64,000 bases of DNA from Brevibacillus gelatini (GCF_003710935.1 NZ_RHHS01000017.1:186001-250000); one strand, 5' to 3'; positions 26,034-35,327 are shown, counted from the first letter of the stretch. Translations and numbers: made by a program. Notes: generated by a model from the letters alone, not told the origin.

Positions 26034-27455
26034 ATGTCCCAAGAATTTGATCTGGTCGTTCTCGGTGGCGGTACCGGCGGCTATGTAGCAGCAATCCGCG
26101 CTTCCCAACTGGGAATGAATGTCGCCATTGTTGAAAAAGAAAAGCTGGGCGGCACATGCCTGCACCGCGGCTGCATCCCGTCCAAGGCGCTACTGCGCAG
26201 TGCAGAAGTGTTTGCGACCTTGAAGGAAGCAGACAAGTACGGTATTTCTGCAGGCGATGTCGGCTATGACTTCAGCAAAATCCAGGATCGCAAGCAGGGA
26301 ATTATCGACCAGCTTCACAAAGGCATTCAGTATTTGATGAAAAAAGGCAAAATCACCGTCTTTGAAGGCTTCGGGCGCGTGATGGGTCCGTCCATCTTTT
26401 CCCCGCAGGCTGGCGCTGTCCGCATCGAAAAAGAAAACGGCGATCAGGAAATCATCGTGCCGCGCTTTTTGCTGCTTGCGACCGGTTCCCGTCCGCGCAC
26501 GCTTCCGGGCCTTACCATCGACGGGTCTTACGTCGTGACAAGCGACGAAGCTTTGCAATGGGAAAAGCTGCCTGAATCTGTCGTAATCGTCGGCGGCGGA
26601 GTCATCGGCGTCGAGTGGGCGTCCATGCTCAACGATTTTGGCGTAGAAGTCACAATTGTCGAGTACGCAGATCGCATTTTGCCGTTTGAAGACGAAGAAG
26701 TGAGCAAGGAACTGGCACGCCTGCTGAAAAAACGCAAAGTCAACATCGTCACAGGCGCGAAGGTATTGCCGGAGACGCTGGAAAAAGGCGAAGGCAAAGT
26801 CGTTATCTCGGCTGAGACGAAAAATGGCGTCGACACCTTTACAGCAGAAAAAATTCTCGTGTCGGTAGGGCGCCAGGCCAATGTGGAGAACCTCGGGCTG
26901 GAAGCAACCGAAGTCAAGGTTGAGCGCGGAGTCATCGTCGTCAACGAACATTTCCAGACAGCGGAACCGCATATATATGCCATTGGCGATGTGATTGGCG
27001 GCTTGCAGCTCGCGCACGTCGCATCCCACGAAGGAATTTTGGCAGTCGAACACATGGCTGGCCTGAATCCGCATGCGCTCGATTACACGAAGGTACCGAA
27101 ATGCACGTACAGCCGTCCGGAAGTGGCGAACGTCGGCTTGACGGAAAAAGAGGCGCGCGAGCAGGGCTTTGAAGTGAAGGTAGGCAAGTTCAGCTTCAAG
27201 GCATTGGGCAAAGCGGTGATCCACGGCGAAAATGACGGCTTTGTCAAGCTGGTCGTCGATGCGAAAACAAACGACCTGTTAGGCGTACACATGATTGGCA
27301 CGCATGTGACCGATATGATTTCCGAGGCGGGTCTTGCCCGGGTGCTGGATGCCACACCGTGGGAGATTGGACAGACCATCCACCCGCATCCTTCGCTCTC
27401 GGAGGCAATCATGGAAGCGGCCCTGGCCGTAGATGGAAAAGCGATTCACAATTAG
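26034..27455 (+). CDS. lpdV: Dihydrolipoyl dehydrogenase, E3 of the branched-chain keto acid complex
   Basis: This 473-residue FAD disulfide reductase reoxidises the lipoyl arm of the E2 subunit and passes electrons to NAD. The FAD site is VLGGGTGGYVAAIRASQLG, the redox cysteines are in GGTCLHRGCIPSK, the NAD site is VVIVGGGVIGVEWASM, and the C-terminal His-Glu pair is in HPHPSLSEAI. Position next to bkdAA assigns it to the branched-chain complex rather than to pyruvate dehydrogenase. The ATG at 26034 follows AAAGGAGAG. Confidence 0.94.
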   Translation: MSQEFDLVVLGGGTGGYVAAIRASQLGMNVAIVEKEKLGGTCLHRGCIPSKALLRSAEVFATLKEADKYGISAGDVGYDFSKIQDRKQGIIDQLHKGIQYLMKKGKITVFEGFGRVMGPSIFSPQAGAVRIEKENGDQEIIVPRFLLLATGSRPRTLPGLTIDGSYVVTSDEALQWEKLPESVVIVGGGVIGVEWASMLNDFGVEVTIVEYADRILPFEDEEVSKELARLLKKRKVNIVTGAKVLPETLEKGEGKVVISAETKNGVDTFTAEKILVSVGRQANVENLGLEATEVKVERGVIVVNEHFQTAEPHIYAIGDVIGGLQLAHVASHEGILAVEHMAGLNPHALDYTKVPKCTYSRPEVANVGLTEKEAREQGFEVKVGKFSFKALGKAVIHGENDGFVKLVVDAKTNDLLGVHMIGTHVTDMISEAGLARVLDATPWEIGQTIHPHPSLSEAIMEAALAVDGKAIHN

Positions 27456-27471
27456 CAGGGAGGTATCCACG

Positions 27472-28464
27472 ATGACAACCAAACGGCATGAACAAGTTGG
27501 TTTGACTGATGCACAAGTCCTGGATATGTACTATTACATGCTGCTTGCGCGGAAAATTGACGAGCGCCAGTGGCTTTTGAATCGAGCGGGCAAAGTGCCG
27601 TTCGTCATTTCTTGCCAGGGACAGGAGGCGGCTCAGGTAGGAGCGGCTTTCGCCCTGGAGAAAGACAGAGATTTTTTGTGCCCGTACTACCGTGACCTGG
27701 GACTGGTGCTCGTATTCGGCCAGACGGCGCGTGACTGCATGCTCTCTGCTTTTGCCAAGGCAGAAGATCCGAACAGCGGCGGACGTCAGATGCCGGGACA
27801 CTTCGGCGGCAAAAAATACAATATCCTGACAGGCTCCAGCCCGGTAACGACACAGGTTCCGCACGCAGTCGGGATGGCGTTGGCAGGCAAAATGCAAAAC
27901 AAAGACTTTGTCGTATATGCCTCCTTCGGGGAAGGTTCCAGCAACCAGGGGGATTTCCACGAGGGTGCCAACTTCGCGGGCGTCCACAAGCTCCCGGTGA
28001 TCTTTTTCTGTGAAAACAACAAATACGCGATCTCCGTTCCGCTGAAAAAGCAGCTCGCTTGCGAAAGCGTAGCAGACCGTGCGATTGGCTACGGGTTCCC
28101 TGGCGTCAGCGTAGACGGCAACGATCCGATCGAAGTGTACCGCGTCATGAAGGAAGCCGTGGACCGCGCTCGCCGCGGCGAAGGACCGACATTGATCGAA
28201 GCGGTGATGTATCGTCTGGTTCCACACTCCAGCGACGATGACGACCGTGTGTATCGTACGCGCGAAGAGGTGGAAGAGGCGAAGAAAAAAGATCCGCTGA
28301 TCGTTTTTGCCGCCTATTTGCGCGAAGTCGGCTTGCTCGATGAAAATACAGAAGCGGATATGCTGGCCCGTGTGCAGCTCGAAGTTGACGAGGCGACCGA
28401 GTACGCGGAAAACGCTCCGTATCCGACACCTGAATCGACATTGACACACGTCTACGGGAACTAA
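27472..28464 (+). CDS. bkdAA: Branched-chain 2-oxoacid dehydrogenase E1 alpha subunit
   Basis: This 330-residue thiamine diphosphate subunit decarboxylates the keto acids of leucine, valine and isoleucine together with BkdAB. The TPP motif starts at GEGSSNQGDFHEGANFA and ends with the metal-binding ENNKYAIS. The phosphorylation-loop-like region YRLVPHSSDDDD follows. The ATG at 27472 has AGGGAGG at a good distance; the longer frame runs into lpdV. It is 16 bases after lpdV and 14 before bkdAB, clearly one operon. Confidence 0.95.
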   Translation: MTTKRHEQVGLTDAQVLDMYYYMLLARKIDERQWLLNRAGKVPFVISCQGQEAAQVGAAFALEKDRDFLCPYYRDLGLVLVFGQTARDCMLSAFAKAEDPNSGGRQMPGHFGGKKYNILTGSSPVTTQVPHAVGMALAGKMQNKDFVVYASFGEGSSNQGDFHEGANFAGVHKLPVIFFCENNKYAISVPLKKQLACESVADRAIGYGFPGVSVDGNDPIEVYRVMKEAVDRARRGEGPTLIEAVMYRLVPHSSDDDDRVYRTREEVEEAKKKDPLIVFAAYLREVGLLDENTEADMLARVQLEVDEATEYAENAPYPTPESTLTHVYGN

Positions 28465-28478
28465 GGGGGGATCTTTTC

Positions 28479-29462
28479 ATGGCAGTCATTTCGTTTATTG
28501 ATGCGATTACGATGGCGATGCGCGAAGAGATGCGTCGCGATCCGAATGTGTTTGTTCTTGGGGAAGACGTAGGGGTGCGCGGCGGCGTGTTCCGTGCGAC
28601 CAACGGATTGATTGAAGAGTTCGGCGAGGCGCGCGTGATTGATACACCGCTCGCAGAATCCGCGATTGTCGGCGTAGGGATCGGGGCGGCGGCTTACGGC
28701 ATGCGTCCGATTGCCGAAATCCAGTTTGCCGACTTCATCATGCCGGCTGTGAACCAGATTGTCAGCGAAGCAGCGAAAATGCGCTATCGCTCCAACAACG
28801 ACTGGAATTGCCCGATCACGATTCGCGCTCCTTTTGGCGGCGGCGTGCACGGCGCTCTCTACCACTCGCAGTCGGTTGAGGCGATGTTCACCAACGTTCC
28901 TGGCTTGAAGGTCGTGGCCCCTTCCACGCCATACGATGCAAAAGGTCTGCTCAAGGCTGCCATCCGTGATGATGATCCGGTGCTGTTTTTCGAGCACAAG
29001 CGCTGCTATCGTCTCATCAAGGGCGAAGTGCCGGAGCATGACTACGTGCTGCCAATCGGCAAAGCGGATGTGAAGCGCGAGGGCACAGACATTACCGTCA
29101 TTTCCTACGGCCTTACCCTGCATTTCTGCCTGCAGGCAGCGGAGAAGCTCGCGCAGGAGGGCATCAGCGCACACGTTCTCGACTTGCGCACCCTGTATCC
29201 GCTGGACAAGGAAGCGATTATCGAAGCGGCGTCCAAGACCGGAAAAGTGTTGATCGTGCATGAAGACAACAAAGAAGGCGGCGTCGGCGGAGAGGTAGCG
29301 GCGATCATTGCCGAGCACTGCCTGTTCGATCTGGATGCGCCGATCAAGCGTCTGTGCGGACCGGATGTACCGGCGATGCCGTACAGCCCGCCGATGGAGA
29401 AATTTTTCATGCTCAACCCGGAAAAAGTATTGGAAGCAATGCGCGAGTTGGCCAACTTTTAG
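28479..29462 (+). CDS. bkdAB: Branched-chain 2-oxoacid dehydrogenase E1 beta subunit
   Basis: This 327-residue transketolase-like subunit completes the E1 heterotetramer. It contains VFVLGEDVGVRGGVFRAT, then the conserved PLAESAIVGVGIGAA and IRAPFGGGVHGALYHSQSVE with the active-site histidines. The C-terminal transketolase domain has VLDLRTLYPLDKEAI. Position between bkdAA and bkdB is the standard order. Confidence 0.95.
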   Translation: MAVISFIDAITMAMREEMRRDPNVFVLGEDVGVRGGVFRATNGLIEEFGEARVIDTPLAESAIVGVGIGAAAYGMRPIAEIQFADFIMPAVNQIVSEAAKMRYRSNNDWNCPITIRAPFGGGVHGALYHSQSVEAMFTNVPGLKVVAPSTPYDAKGLLKAAIRDDDPVLFFEHKRCYRLIKGEVPEHDYVLPIGKADVKREGTDITVISYGLTLHFCLQAAEKLAQEGISAHVLDLRTLYPLDKEAIIEAASKTGKVLIVHEDNKEGGVGGEVAAIIAEHCLFDLDAPIKRLCGPDVPAMPYSPPMEKFFMLNPEKVLEAMRELANF

Positions 29463-29483
29463 AGGCGAGGAGGACCAAAGATC

Positions 29484-30830
29484 ATGGCAACGAAAGTACT
29501 TATGCCCCAGCTCGGTGAGAGTGTAACCGAAGGGACCATCAGCAAATGGTTGGTCAATGTTGGCGACACCGTCAAAAAATACGATCCGTTGGCGGAAGTG
29601 ACGACTGACAAGGTGAATGCGGAGGTTCCTTCCACCGTATCCGGCCGAGTCACGGAGATCGTCGTTCCCGAAGGAGAAACGGTAGCAGTCGGGACATTGA
29701 TCCTATATATAGAAGAAAGTGGTGCAGCGGGCGGATCAGCAAGCCCGGCACAAGCAGATGCACCCGTCTCAGCTCCAGCGGCGACACAGGCGAGCACCGC
29801 AGCAACTGCCCAAGCCGCAGCACCAGCTGTACAATCTGCACCGCCAGCCCGGCAAGCGGCCGGAAACGATGGAGCGAAGCAACGCTATTCGCCTGCCGTC
29901 GTGATGCTCTCGCAGCAGCATGGCATTGATTTGTCCCGCGTCGTGGGCACGGGAGCAGGCGGCCGGATTACGCGCAAAGACGTGCAAGCGATCATTGACG
30001 CAGGCGGCCAAAAGCCGGCTGAACAAGTGGCCGAAGCACAAGCACCTGCGGCAGCTCCGGCTCCGACAGCAGCGCCAGCGCAAACAGCGCCTGCTGCGAC
30101 GCCAGCGCCTTCCGTCGACATCCCGGTTGCGACTGGCGATCAGGTTGTTCCGGTCACGCCAATCCGTCGGACAATCGCCAACCGGATGGTGCAAAGCAAG
30201 CACGAAGCGCCGCATGCCTGGACGATGATCGAGGTGGATGTGACCAATCTGGTCAACTTCCGCAACCAGGTAAAAGCCGAGTTCGCGAAAAAAGAGGGGC
30301 TGAACCTCACCTTCCTGCCGTTCTTTATCAAGGCGGTTGTCGAAGCGCTGAAAGAATATCCGATGATTAACTCAACATGGGCGAACGACAAAATCATCGT
30401 GAAAAAAGAAATCAACATTTCCATTGCGGTTGCAACAGATGACGCGCTTTTCGTTCCGGTCATCAAGGACGCCGACCAGAAGTCGATCCTCGGCATTGCC
30501 AAGGCTGTCGACGATCTGGCTGCGCGCACACGCGCCGGCAAGCTGACGATGGACGACATGACGGGCGGTACGTTTACTGTCAACAACACCGGCTCGTTTG
30601 GCTCCGTTTTGTCGCAGCCGATCATCAATTCGCCGCAAGCGGCTATTCTCAGCGTGGAATCCATTGTGAAGCGTCCGGTCGTCATCAACGACATGATCGC
30701 CGTTCGCTCCATGGTAAACCTGTGCATGTCTCTCGATCACCGCGTGCTCGATGGGCTGATTTGCGGACGCTTCCTGCAAAGCGTGAAGCAAAAGCTGGAG
30801 AGCATCGGCCCGGATACGAAGCTGTACTGA
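29484..30830 (+). CDS. bkdB: Branched-chain 2-oxoacid dehydrogenase E2 (dihydrolipoyl acyltransferase)
   Basis: This 448-residue core subunit has one lipoyl domain (residues 1-77, lipoyl lysine in EVTTDKVNAEVPS), an Ala/Pro/Gln-rich linker, a peripheral-subunit-binding domain (about 130-170, YSPAVVMLSQQHGIDLSRVV), and a second Ala/Pro linker. The acyltransferase domain from about residue 220 ends in the catalytic SLDHRVLDG. It is the last gene of the bkd operon and is followed by a terminator. Confidence 0.95.
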   Translation: MATKVLMPQLGESVTEGTISKWLVNVGDTVKKYDPLAEVTTDKVNAEVPSTVSGRVTEIVVPEGETVAVGTLILYIEESGAAGGSASPAQADAPVSAPAATQASTAATAQAAAPAVQSAPPARQAAGNDGAKQRYSPAVVMLSQQHGIDLSRVVGTGAGGRITRKDVQAIIDAGGQKPAEQVAEAQAPAAAPAPTAAPAQTAPAATPAPSVDIPVATGDQVVPVTPIRRTIANRMVQSKHEAPHAWTMIEVDVTNLVNFRNQVKAEFAKKEGLNLTFLPFFIKAVVEALKEYPMINSTWANDKIIVKKEINISIAVATDDALFVPVIKDADQKSILGIAKAVDDLAARTRAGKLTMDDMTGGTFTVNNTGSFGSVLSQPIINSPQAAILSVESIVKRPVVINDMIAVRSMVNLCMSLDHRVLDGLICGRFLQSVKQKLESIGPDTKLY

Positions 30831-30841
30831 TGGGTGCCAAA

Positions 30842-30888
30842 AAGTGAGCAACACCAACCAGGTCGAATCCGGCCTGGTTTTTTCACTT
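30842..30888 (+). terminator. Terminator of the bkd operon
   Basis: Nested arms AAGTGA/TCACTT and AACCAGG/CCTGGTT (30856-30862 with 30873-30879) enclose the T-run. The 219 bases that follow, up to the next gene, hold no feature that I can name beyond a ribosome site. Confidence 0.8.
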
Positions 30889-31107
30889 ATGGCCGTCAAA
30901 AGCATGGTCATCAGTCAGCAAAAAAATTTTCCTGTGAACGCATTTTGCCTGTAACTTTTTCGTGGGTGAATGCGTCTTAGCAATAGTAGCCAAGGAGTCT
31001 CTGAATCTTCCATAGAAGAGATTCCCTCCAGATATCATTTATGGTAGACTGGTAGCGACCTGCTAGAGAATGATTTCCAGATTACGGGTAATTATGGGAG
31101 GAAAAAC

Positions 31108-33255
31108 ATGAAGAAGAGTAAAAAAGCACTGCCAATAGTGCTGGCATCAGCGCTGGCCGCTACACCTTTTGTCGCTGTACCGCAAGAGGCTCACGCATTG
31201 AAAAAATTGTCCGTGAAGCCGGACGACAATGGGGCTGACAAGGAAAGCTCTTACGACATCAGCTTTACGCTGGAAGAGGATCTGAGCAAGGGAGATACCA
31301 TCACGATTGAGTTCGATTCCGATTATACGGTGAGCAAAAGTATCAGCAAGAGCGATATAGATGCTAGCTTCGATGTGAAAAGCGTCAAGGTAAGCGGCAA
31401 AAAAGTCATTATTACCTTGGACGAAGATCTCGATGATGGCGATAAGGTTACGATTACGATTGAAGACGGCATTACAAACCCGGATGACAAGGGAACTTAT
31501 GACGTAGCTGTATCAACCAGCAGCGAGGATGAAGAAGTCGCTGACGTCTCGATCAAAAGCAGCTCCAGCAGCTCCAGCTCCAGCAAAAAAGACTACTCCG
31601 TCTCGCTCAGCAGCAAGCAAGCAGGTGCGGAGACAAGCGTCAAGCTGGGCAAAATCTCGCTGAAAGGCAGCGACGAGCTGGAAACCAACGAGTACATCAC
31701 TGTCATTTTCCCGGATGAAGACATGCTTCCTTCGAAAATCGACGCAAGCGATGTCAAGTTGAACGGCTACTCTGTGAAAACGGTCAACGTAAAAGACGAC
31801 GAGGTGGAAATCAAGGTCCCAAGCTCCGTTAGCGGAGATAATTTCATCACCCTCGAATTCAGCAAGTCTGCTGGCATCGAAAACCCGAGCGCTGGCAGCA
31901 AGTACACGTACAAAGTCAAATACGATGGTGTTACATACGAATCGGAACAGTTCGAAATCACCGGTTCGAGCAGCAGCACCAGCACATCGACCAACAGCTT
32001 TACGGTCAACCTGTCCGATCCGTCTGCGGGAGCGCGCTCCAGCTACACATTTGACGCTGACTTCGGCAGCAAACAGTTGAAAGCAGACGAAGACATCGTT
32101 CTGGAGTTCCCGTCCGCAGACATGGTTCCAGGCATTTTGTCCGCATCTGATTTTACGCTGAACGGAAAAACGGCGAAACGCGTAAGTGCTGCCGGCAACA
32201 AAGTGTACATTACGGCTCCGTCCAACTTCTCTGCCAGTAGCGAAGTAAAAGTGGTCGTTTCCTTCTCGGCCTGGATCACGAACCCGAAAACAGCAGGCAG
32301 CTACACGCTGAAGGCGACAGCTGCTGGCAAGACTTTGGAGTCCAAGGCGTTTACAATTGGCGGATCTGTTGTCAATCCGACGCCGACTCAGCCGCAAACA
32401 CCTGCGACGACACCAGCACCGAGCAACACGGTGAACAACAGCACCGCTACCATTGCCCTGACGTCGACAGCAGTTGGCAAACCGACAGGTATCAATGTAG
32501 CGATCAAAGGTCTGGGTGTAGGACTCGTGAAGCAGCGCGATTTCATTGAGCTGGTGTTCCCTGCGGGATACAAGGTTCCGGCTTATATCGCTCCGGCAAA
32601 CGTAACCGTCAACGGCGTAGCAGCCAACTATGTAGCGGTGCGCGGCCAAAACGTCCTGGTTTACCCATCGCAGGACATTCCGGCAGCAACAGCGGCAAAC
32701 ATCAGCATCAATGCTGCTGCCAACATTGTGAACCCTGCTGTGAAAAACACATACAGCATCAGCGTCTATACTTCGGAAGAAAAAGGACTGCTGTTTGCGC
32801 GGGCAGTAGGCGTGGGCATGCCAGCTCCGGCTCAACCGGCTCCGCAGCCGACAACACAGCCGCAGCAGCCGGCAGTGACTGTGCCGACGAATGCAGCGCT
32901 GTTCAAGGTGAATACAGCAAACTTTACCCTGCACGGCAAAACCTACCCATTGCAAGTAGCGCCTTACATCGCGAACGGCAATACGACAATGGTACCAGCG
33001 CAATTCTTCAAGGAAGCGCTCGCTTTGACCACCCAATGGAATAACTCGACTGTAGCGATTATCAGCGGAACAAAAGTCATGAAGTTCACCGTTGGCTCCA
33101 ACAAAGCGAAAGTGGGCACTCAGGAAATCACCTTGCCTGCTGCTGTCGCCCTGAAAAATGGCATGCCGATGATCCCGGTTCGCACCGTAACCGACAACCT
33201 TGGCTACAAAGTAGGCTGGGATGCGAAGACGTCCAGCGTATTCGTTTACAAGTAA
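31108..33255 (+). CDS. Secreted four-repeat surface protein with C-terminal copper amine oxidase N-like domain
   Basis: This 715-residue exported protein has a Sec signal peptide (KKSKKALPIVLASALAATPF; cleavage probably after AHA near residue 31). Four diverged repeats of about 115-125 residues follow, near 31-148, 161-285, 296-418 and 446-575. Each has an IxLxFP/IEFDSDY-like strand, an xSDVxLNG-like turn and an ITNP..GSYTL-like end. Low-complexity linkers separate them: Ser-rich, Ser/Thr-rich, then Pro/Thr- and Pro/Gln-rich. The last 115 residues (YPLQVAPYIANGNTTMVPAQ, then MPMIPVRTVTDNLGYKVGWD) match the copper amine oxidase N-terminal-like domain common in Paenibacillaceae exoproteins. No sortase or S-layer motif is visible. 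The function is unknown. Confidence 0.8.
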   Translation: MKKSKKALPIVLASALAATPFVAVPQEAHALKKLSVKPDDNGADKESSYDISFTLEEDLSKGDTITIEFDSDYTVSKSISKSDIDASFDVKSVKVSGKKVIITLDEDLDDGDKVTITIEDGITNPDDKGTYDVAVSTSSEDEEVADVSIKSSSSSSSSSKKDYSVSLSSKQAGAETSVKLGKISLKGSDELETNEYITVIFPDEDMLPSKIDASDVKLNGYSVKTVNVKDDEVEIKVPSSVSGDNFITLEFSKSAGIENPSAGSKYTYKVKYDGVTYESEQFEITGSSSSTSTSTNSFTVNLSDPSAGARSSYTFDADFGSKQLKADEDIVLEFPSADMVPGILSASDFTLNGKTAKRVSAAGNKVYITAPSNFSASSEVKVVVSFSAWITNPKTAGSYTLKATAAGKTLESKAFTIGGSVVNPTPTQPQTPATTPAPSNTVNNSTATIALTSTAVGKPTGINVAIKGLGVGLVKQRDFIELVFPAGYKVPAYIAPANVTVNGVAANYVAVRGQNVLVYPSQDIPAATAANISINAAANIVNPAVKNTYSISVYTSEEKGLLFARAVGVGMPAPAQPAPQPTTQPQQPAVTVPTNAALFKVNTANFTLHGKTYPLQVAPYIANGNTTMVPAQFFKEALALTTQWNNSTVAIISGTKVMKFTVGSNKAKVGTQEITLPAAVALKNGMPMIPVRTVTDNLGYKVGWDAKTSSVFVYK

Positions 33256-33274
33256 AAAGGTCGGCAGTGAATGG

Positions 33275-33317
33275 AAAACCCCCTGCACAGCATGACGGCT
33301 GCGGCAGGGGGTTTTTG
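33275..33317. terminator. Terminator between the surface protein and the reverse-strand miniprotein
   Basis: A perfect 12-bp stem (33275-33286 with 33304-33315) has T-runs on the forward side and a shorter one on the reverse side. Confidence 0.88.
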
Positions 33318-33361
33318 CCTGAAAAAATAGCAAACGCGCTTTTTTGGTACCTGCAACATAC

Positions 33362-33448
33362 TTACATATAATAAAAAAACGTCGGCACAATGAGAGAGAG
33401 AATCAGCAAACCGATCAGGATTTTCGCAAACAGCGACTGAAATTTCAT
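33362..33448 (-). CDS. 28-residue membrane miniprotein (possibly Prli42-like)
   Basis: The reading frame encodes a short basic start (MKFQSLFAKI), one transmembrane helix (LIGLLILSLIVPTFF) and a YYM end. AGGAGG (33459-33464, reverse strand) lies ten bases before the ATG, which is strong support for translation. The size and the layout of short N-terminus plus single helix recall Prli42, the stressosome-anchoring miniprotein of Firmicutes, but the residues do not allow a firm match. It lies between the surface protein and mce, convergent with the former. Confidence 0.6.
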   Translation of the reverse strand: MKFQSLFAKILIGLLILSLIVPTFFYYM

Positions 33449-33646
33449 GCTGGAAAAACCTCCTTTCCAATCGGGAAATGACCAAATGAGAGGAAAATAT
33501 CGGGTGAATTCGATTCCAGCTATGCTAGAATGAAAAGGGAGTTAAGCTTGAATATGTTCAGTCAGTCATGCATCAATGTGTGACCTCAACAGGATTGTAC
33601 CGAAATGTAGCCAAAGAGACAACCATTTGCGAAAAGGATGATGGAT

Positions 33647-34060
33647 GTGAGCGCACCAAACAAGATTGCCCATATCGGGATTGCAGTGAAAAGCCTGGAG
33701 CAGTCGCTTCCTTTTTACACGGAGCAGCTCGGCTTGAGATTGGTCGGGACGGAGAAAGTCGAAAGTGAGCAGGTCAACGTAGCGTTTTTGGCGATTGGGG
33801 AAAGCCGGATCGAATTGTTGGAACCGCTTTCTGCTGATAGCCCGATCGCCAAGTTCATCGAAAAGCGGGGGGAAGGCGTGCACCACATTGCCTTCGATGT
33901 CGATGACGTGGCCAGCCGCTTGCAGCAGTTGAAGGAGCAAGGAGTAGCGCTCATTCACGAAACGCCGAAAGACGGGGCGCATGGGGCATTGATCGGATTT
34001 TTGCATCCGAAGGCGGCAGGCGGCGTTTTGTATGAGCTGTGCCAGTATCCGAAAGCATAA
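33647..34060 (+). CDS. mce: Methylmalonyl-CoA epimerase
   Basis: This 137-residue VOC-fold enzyme interconverts the 2R and 2S forms of methylmalonyl-CoA. Metal ligands are visible: His in KIAHIGIAVKSL, the HH pair in GVHHIAFDVDD and Glu in LYELCQY; ESRIELLEP carries another conserved Glu. The start is the GTG at 33647, eight bases after AAGGA; ATGs at 33638 and 33641 overlap or crowd that site. Position after the bkd operon fits propionyl-CoA formed from valine and isoleucine. No mutase gene is in the window. Confidence 0.9.
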   Translation: MSAPNKIAHIGIAVKSLEQSLPFYTEQLGLRLVGTEKVESEQVNVAFLAIGESRIELLEPLSADSPIAKFIEKRGEGVHHIAFDVDDVASRLQQLKEQGVALIHETPKDGAHGALIGFLHPKAAGGVLYELCQYPKA

Positions 34061-34161
34061 AAGAATGGAAAGCGATTTCGTGGTAGAAAAAATTTTTTTG
34101 ATGTATACTTAAACCTGTGAATATGTACCAAAATCGGGCAAGTCATTGGGAGGTAACGAGT

Positions 34162-35286
34162 GTGAGTGCGATCAACGAAGAGCGTTTGCTAAACGAATTT
34201 CTGGAGCTTGTACAGATTGACAGCGAAACGAAAAACGAGGCAGCAATCAACAAGGTGCTGAAACAAAAGCTGATCGAGATGGGCTTTACGGTGGAAGAGG
34301 ATGACGCGGCGGCCAAGACCGGCCATGGCGCGAACAATCTGATTGCGACCCTGGAAGGCACAGGAAAAGGCCCGACGATTTTGTTCAGCAGCCATATGGA
34401 TACCGTCGTGCCTGGCAACGGCATCAAGCCGCAAATCCGCGATGGCTACGTCTATTCCGATGGCACTACCATTCTTGGAGCGGATGACAAGGCGGGGATT
34501 GCGGCTATTTTCGAAGGCATTCGCACGATGAAGGAACAAAACTTGCCTCACCCAACCATTCAGGTGGTTCTGACAGTCGGGGAAGAATCTGGTCTGGTCG
34601 GTTCCCGCGCTTTGGACGCAAGCCTGCTGAAAGCCGAGATGGGCTTCATTCTCGACTCGGAAGGCCCTGTTGGCAAAATTACCGTAGCAGGTGCGGGGCA
34701 GTACCGAATTGTGACCAAAATCCATGGGAAAGCCGCTCACGCTGGCGTTAATCCAGAGGATGGAATCAGCGCGATTACAGTTGCCAGCAAGGCCATTTCC
34801 CGCATGCCGCTGGGACGCATTGACGAGGATACCACCGCGAATATCGGACGCTTCGAAGGCGGCAAAGCGTACAACATCGTTACCGATTACGTGGAAGTCT
34901 GGTCCGAAGCGCGCAGTCTCGTGATGGACAAGCTGGAAGCGCAAGTGAAGAAAATGACCACAGCGTTCGAGGAAGCGGCAGCGGAGATGGGCGCTACGTG
35001 CGAGAATGACGTCATTTTCATGTATCACGGCTACAAATTCAATGAAGAAACGCCAGTCGTGAAAAAAGCGATCGCAGCCGTCAAGCGCATTGACCGCAAT
35101 CCGGAGCTGGTTGCAAGCGGCGGCGGCAGCGACGGCAACGTGTTCAACGGCTACAACATCCCGTGCGTGAACTTCGCCATCGGCTACGAGGAAATTCATA
35201 CGAAAAACGAGCGCATGCCAATCGCTGAGCTGAACAAGGCGGCCGAGCTGGTACTCGCCATTATCGCAGAAGTAGGGGAACAATAG
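34162..35286 (+). CDS. M20 family metallopeptidase (tripeptidase T-like, YqjE-like)
   Basis: This 374-residue dizinc peptidase has the full residue set: FSSHMDTVVPG, GADDKAGIAAI, GEESGLVGS, LDSEGPVG and EIHTKNERMP. The dimerisation domain lies between (GKAAHAGVNPEDGISAI). The GTG at 34162 follows GGGAGG by eight bases; the longer frame extends into noncoding DNA. There is no signal peptide, so it acts on peptides in the cytoplasm. The mce-yqjE neighbourhood is also seen in B. subtilis from memory. Confidence 0.9.
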   Translation: MSAINEERLLNEFLELVQIDSETKNEAAINKVLKQKLIEMGFTVEEDDAAAKTGHGANNLIATLEGTGKGPTILFSSHMDTVVPGNGIKPQIRDGYVYSDGTTILGADDKAGIAAIFEGIRTMKEQNLPHPTIQVVLTVGEESGLVGSRALDASLLKAEMGFILDSEGPVGKITVAGAGQYRIVTKIHGKAAHAGVNPEDGISAITVASKAISRMPLGRIDEDTTANIGRFEGGKAYNIVTDYVEVWSEARSLVMDKLEAQVKKMTTAFEEAAAEMGATCENDVIFMYHGYKFNEETPVVKKAIAAVKRIDRNPELVASGGGSDGNVFNGYNIPCVNFAIGYEEIHTKNERMPIAELNKAAELVLAIIAEVGEQ

Positions 35287-35297
35287 AAACAAAGCTG

Positions 35298-35327
35298 GCG
35301 GAATCCCGATGAGGGTTCCGCTTTTTG
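35298..35327 (+). terminator. Terminator after the M20 peptidase gene
   Basis: GCGGAA (35298-35303) pairs with TTCCGC (35316-35321), with an inner CCC/GGG, followed by a T-run. Confidence 0.8.

Noticed and set aside
31513-33390. A 625-codon reverse open frame over the secreted repeat protein
   Set aside because: It reads the repeats backwards, is Arg/Cys/Phe-rich and has no ribosome site; the forward frame has a signal peptide and a domain match.
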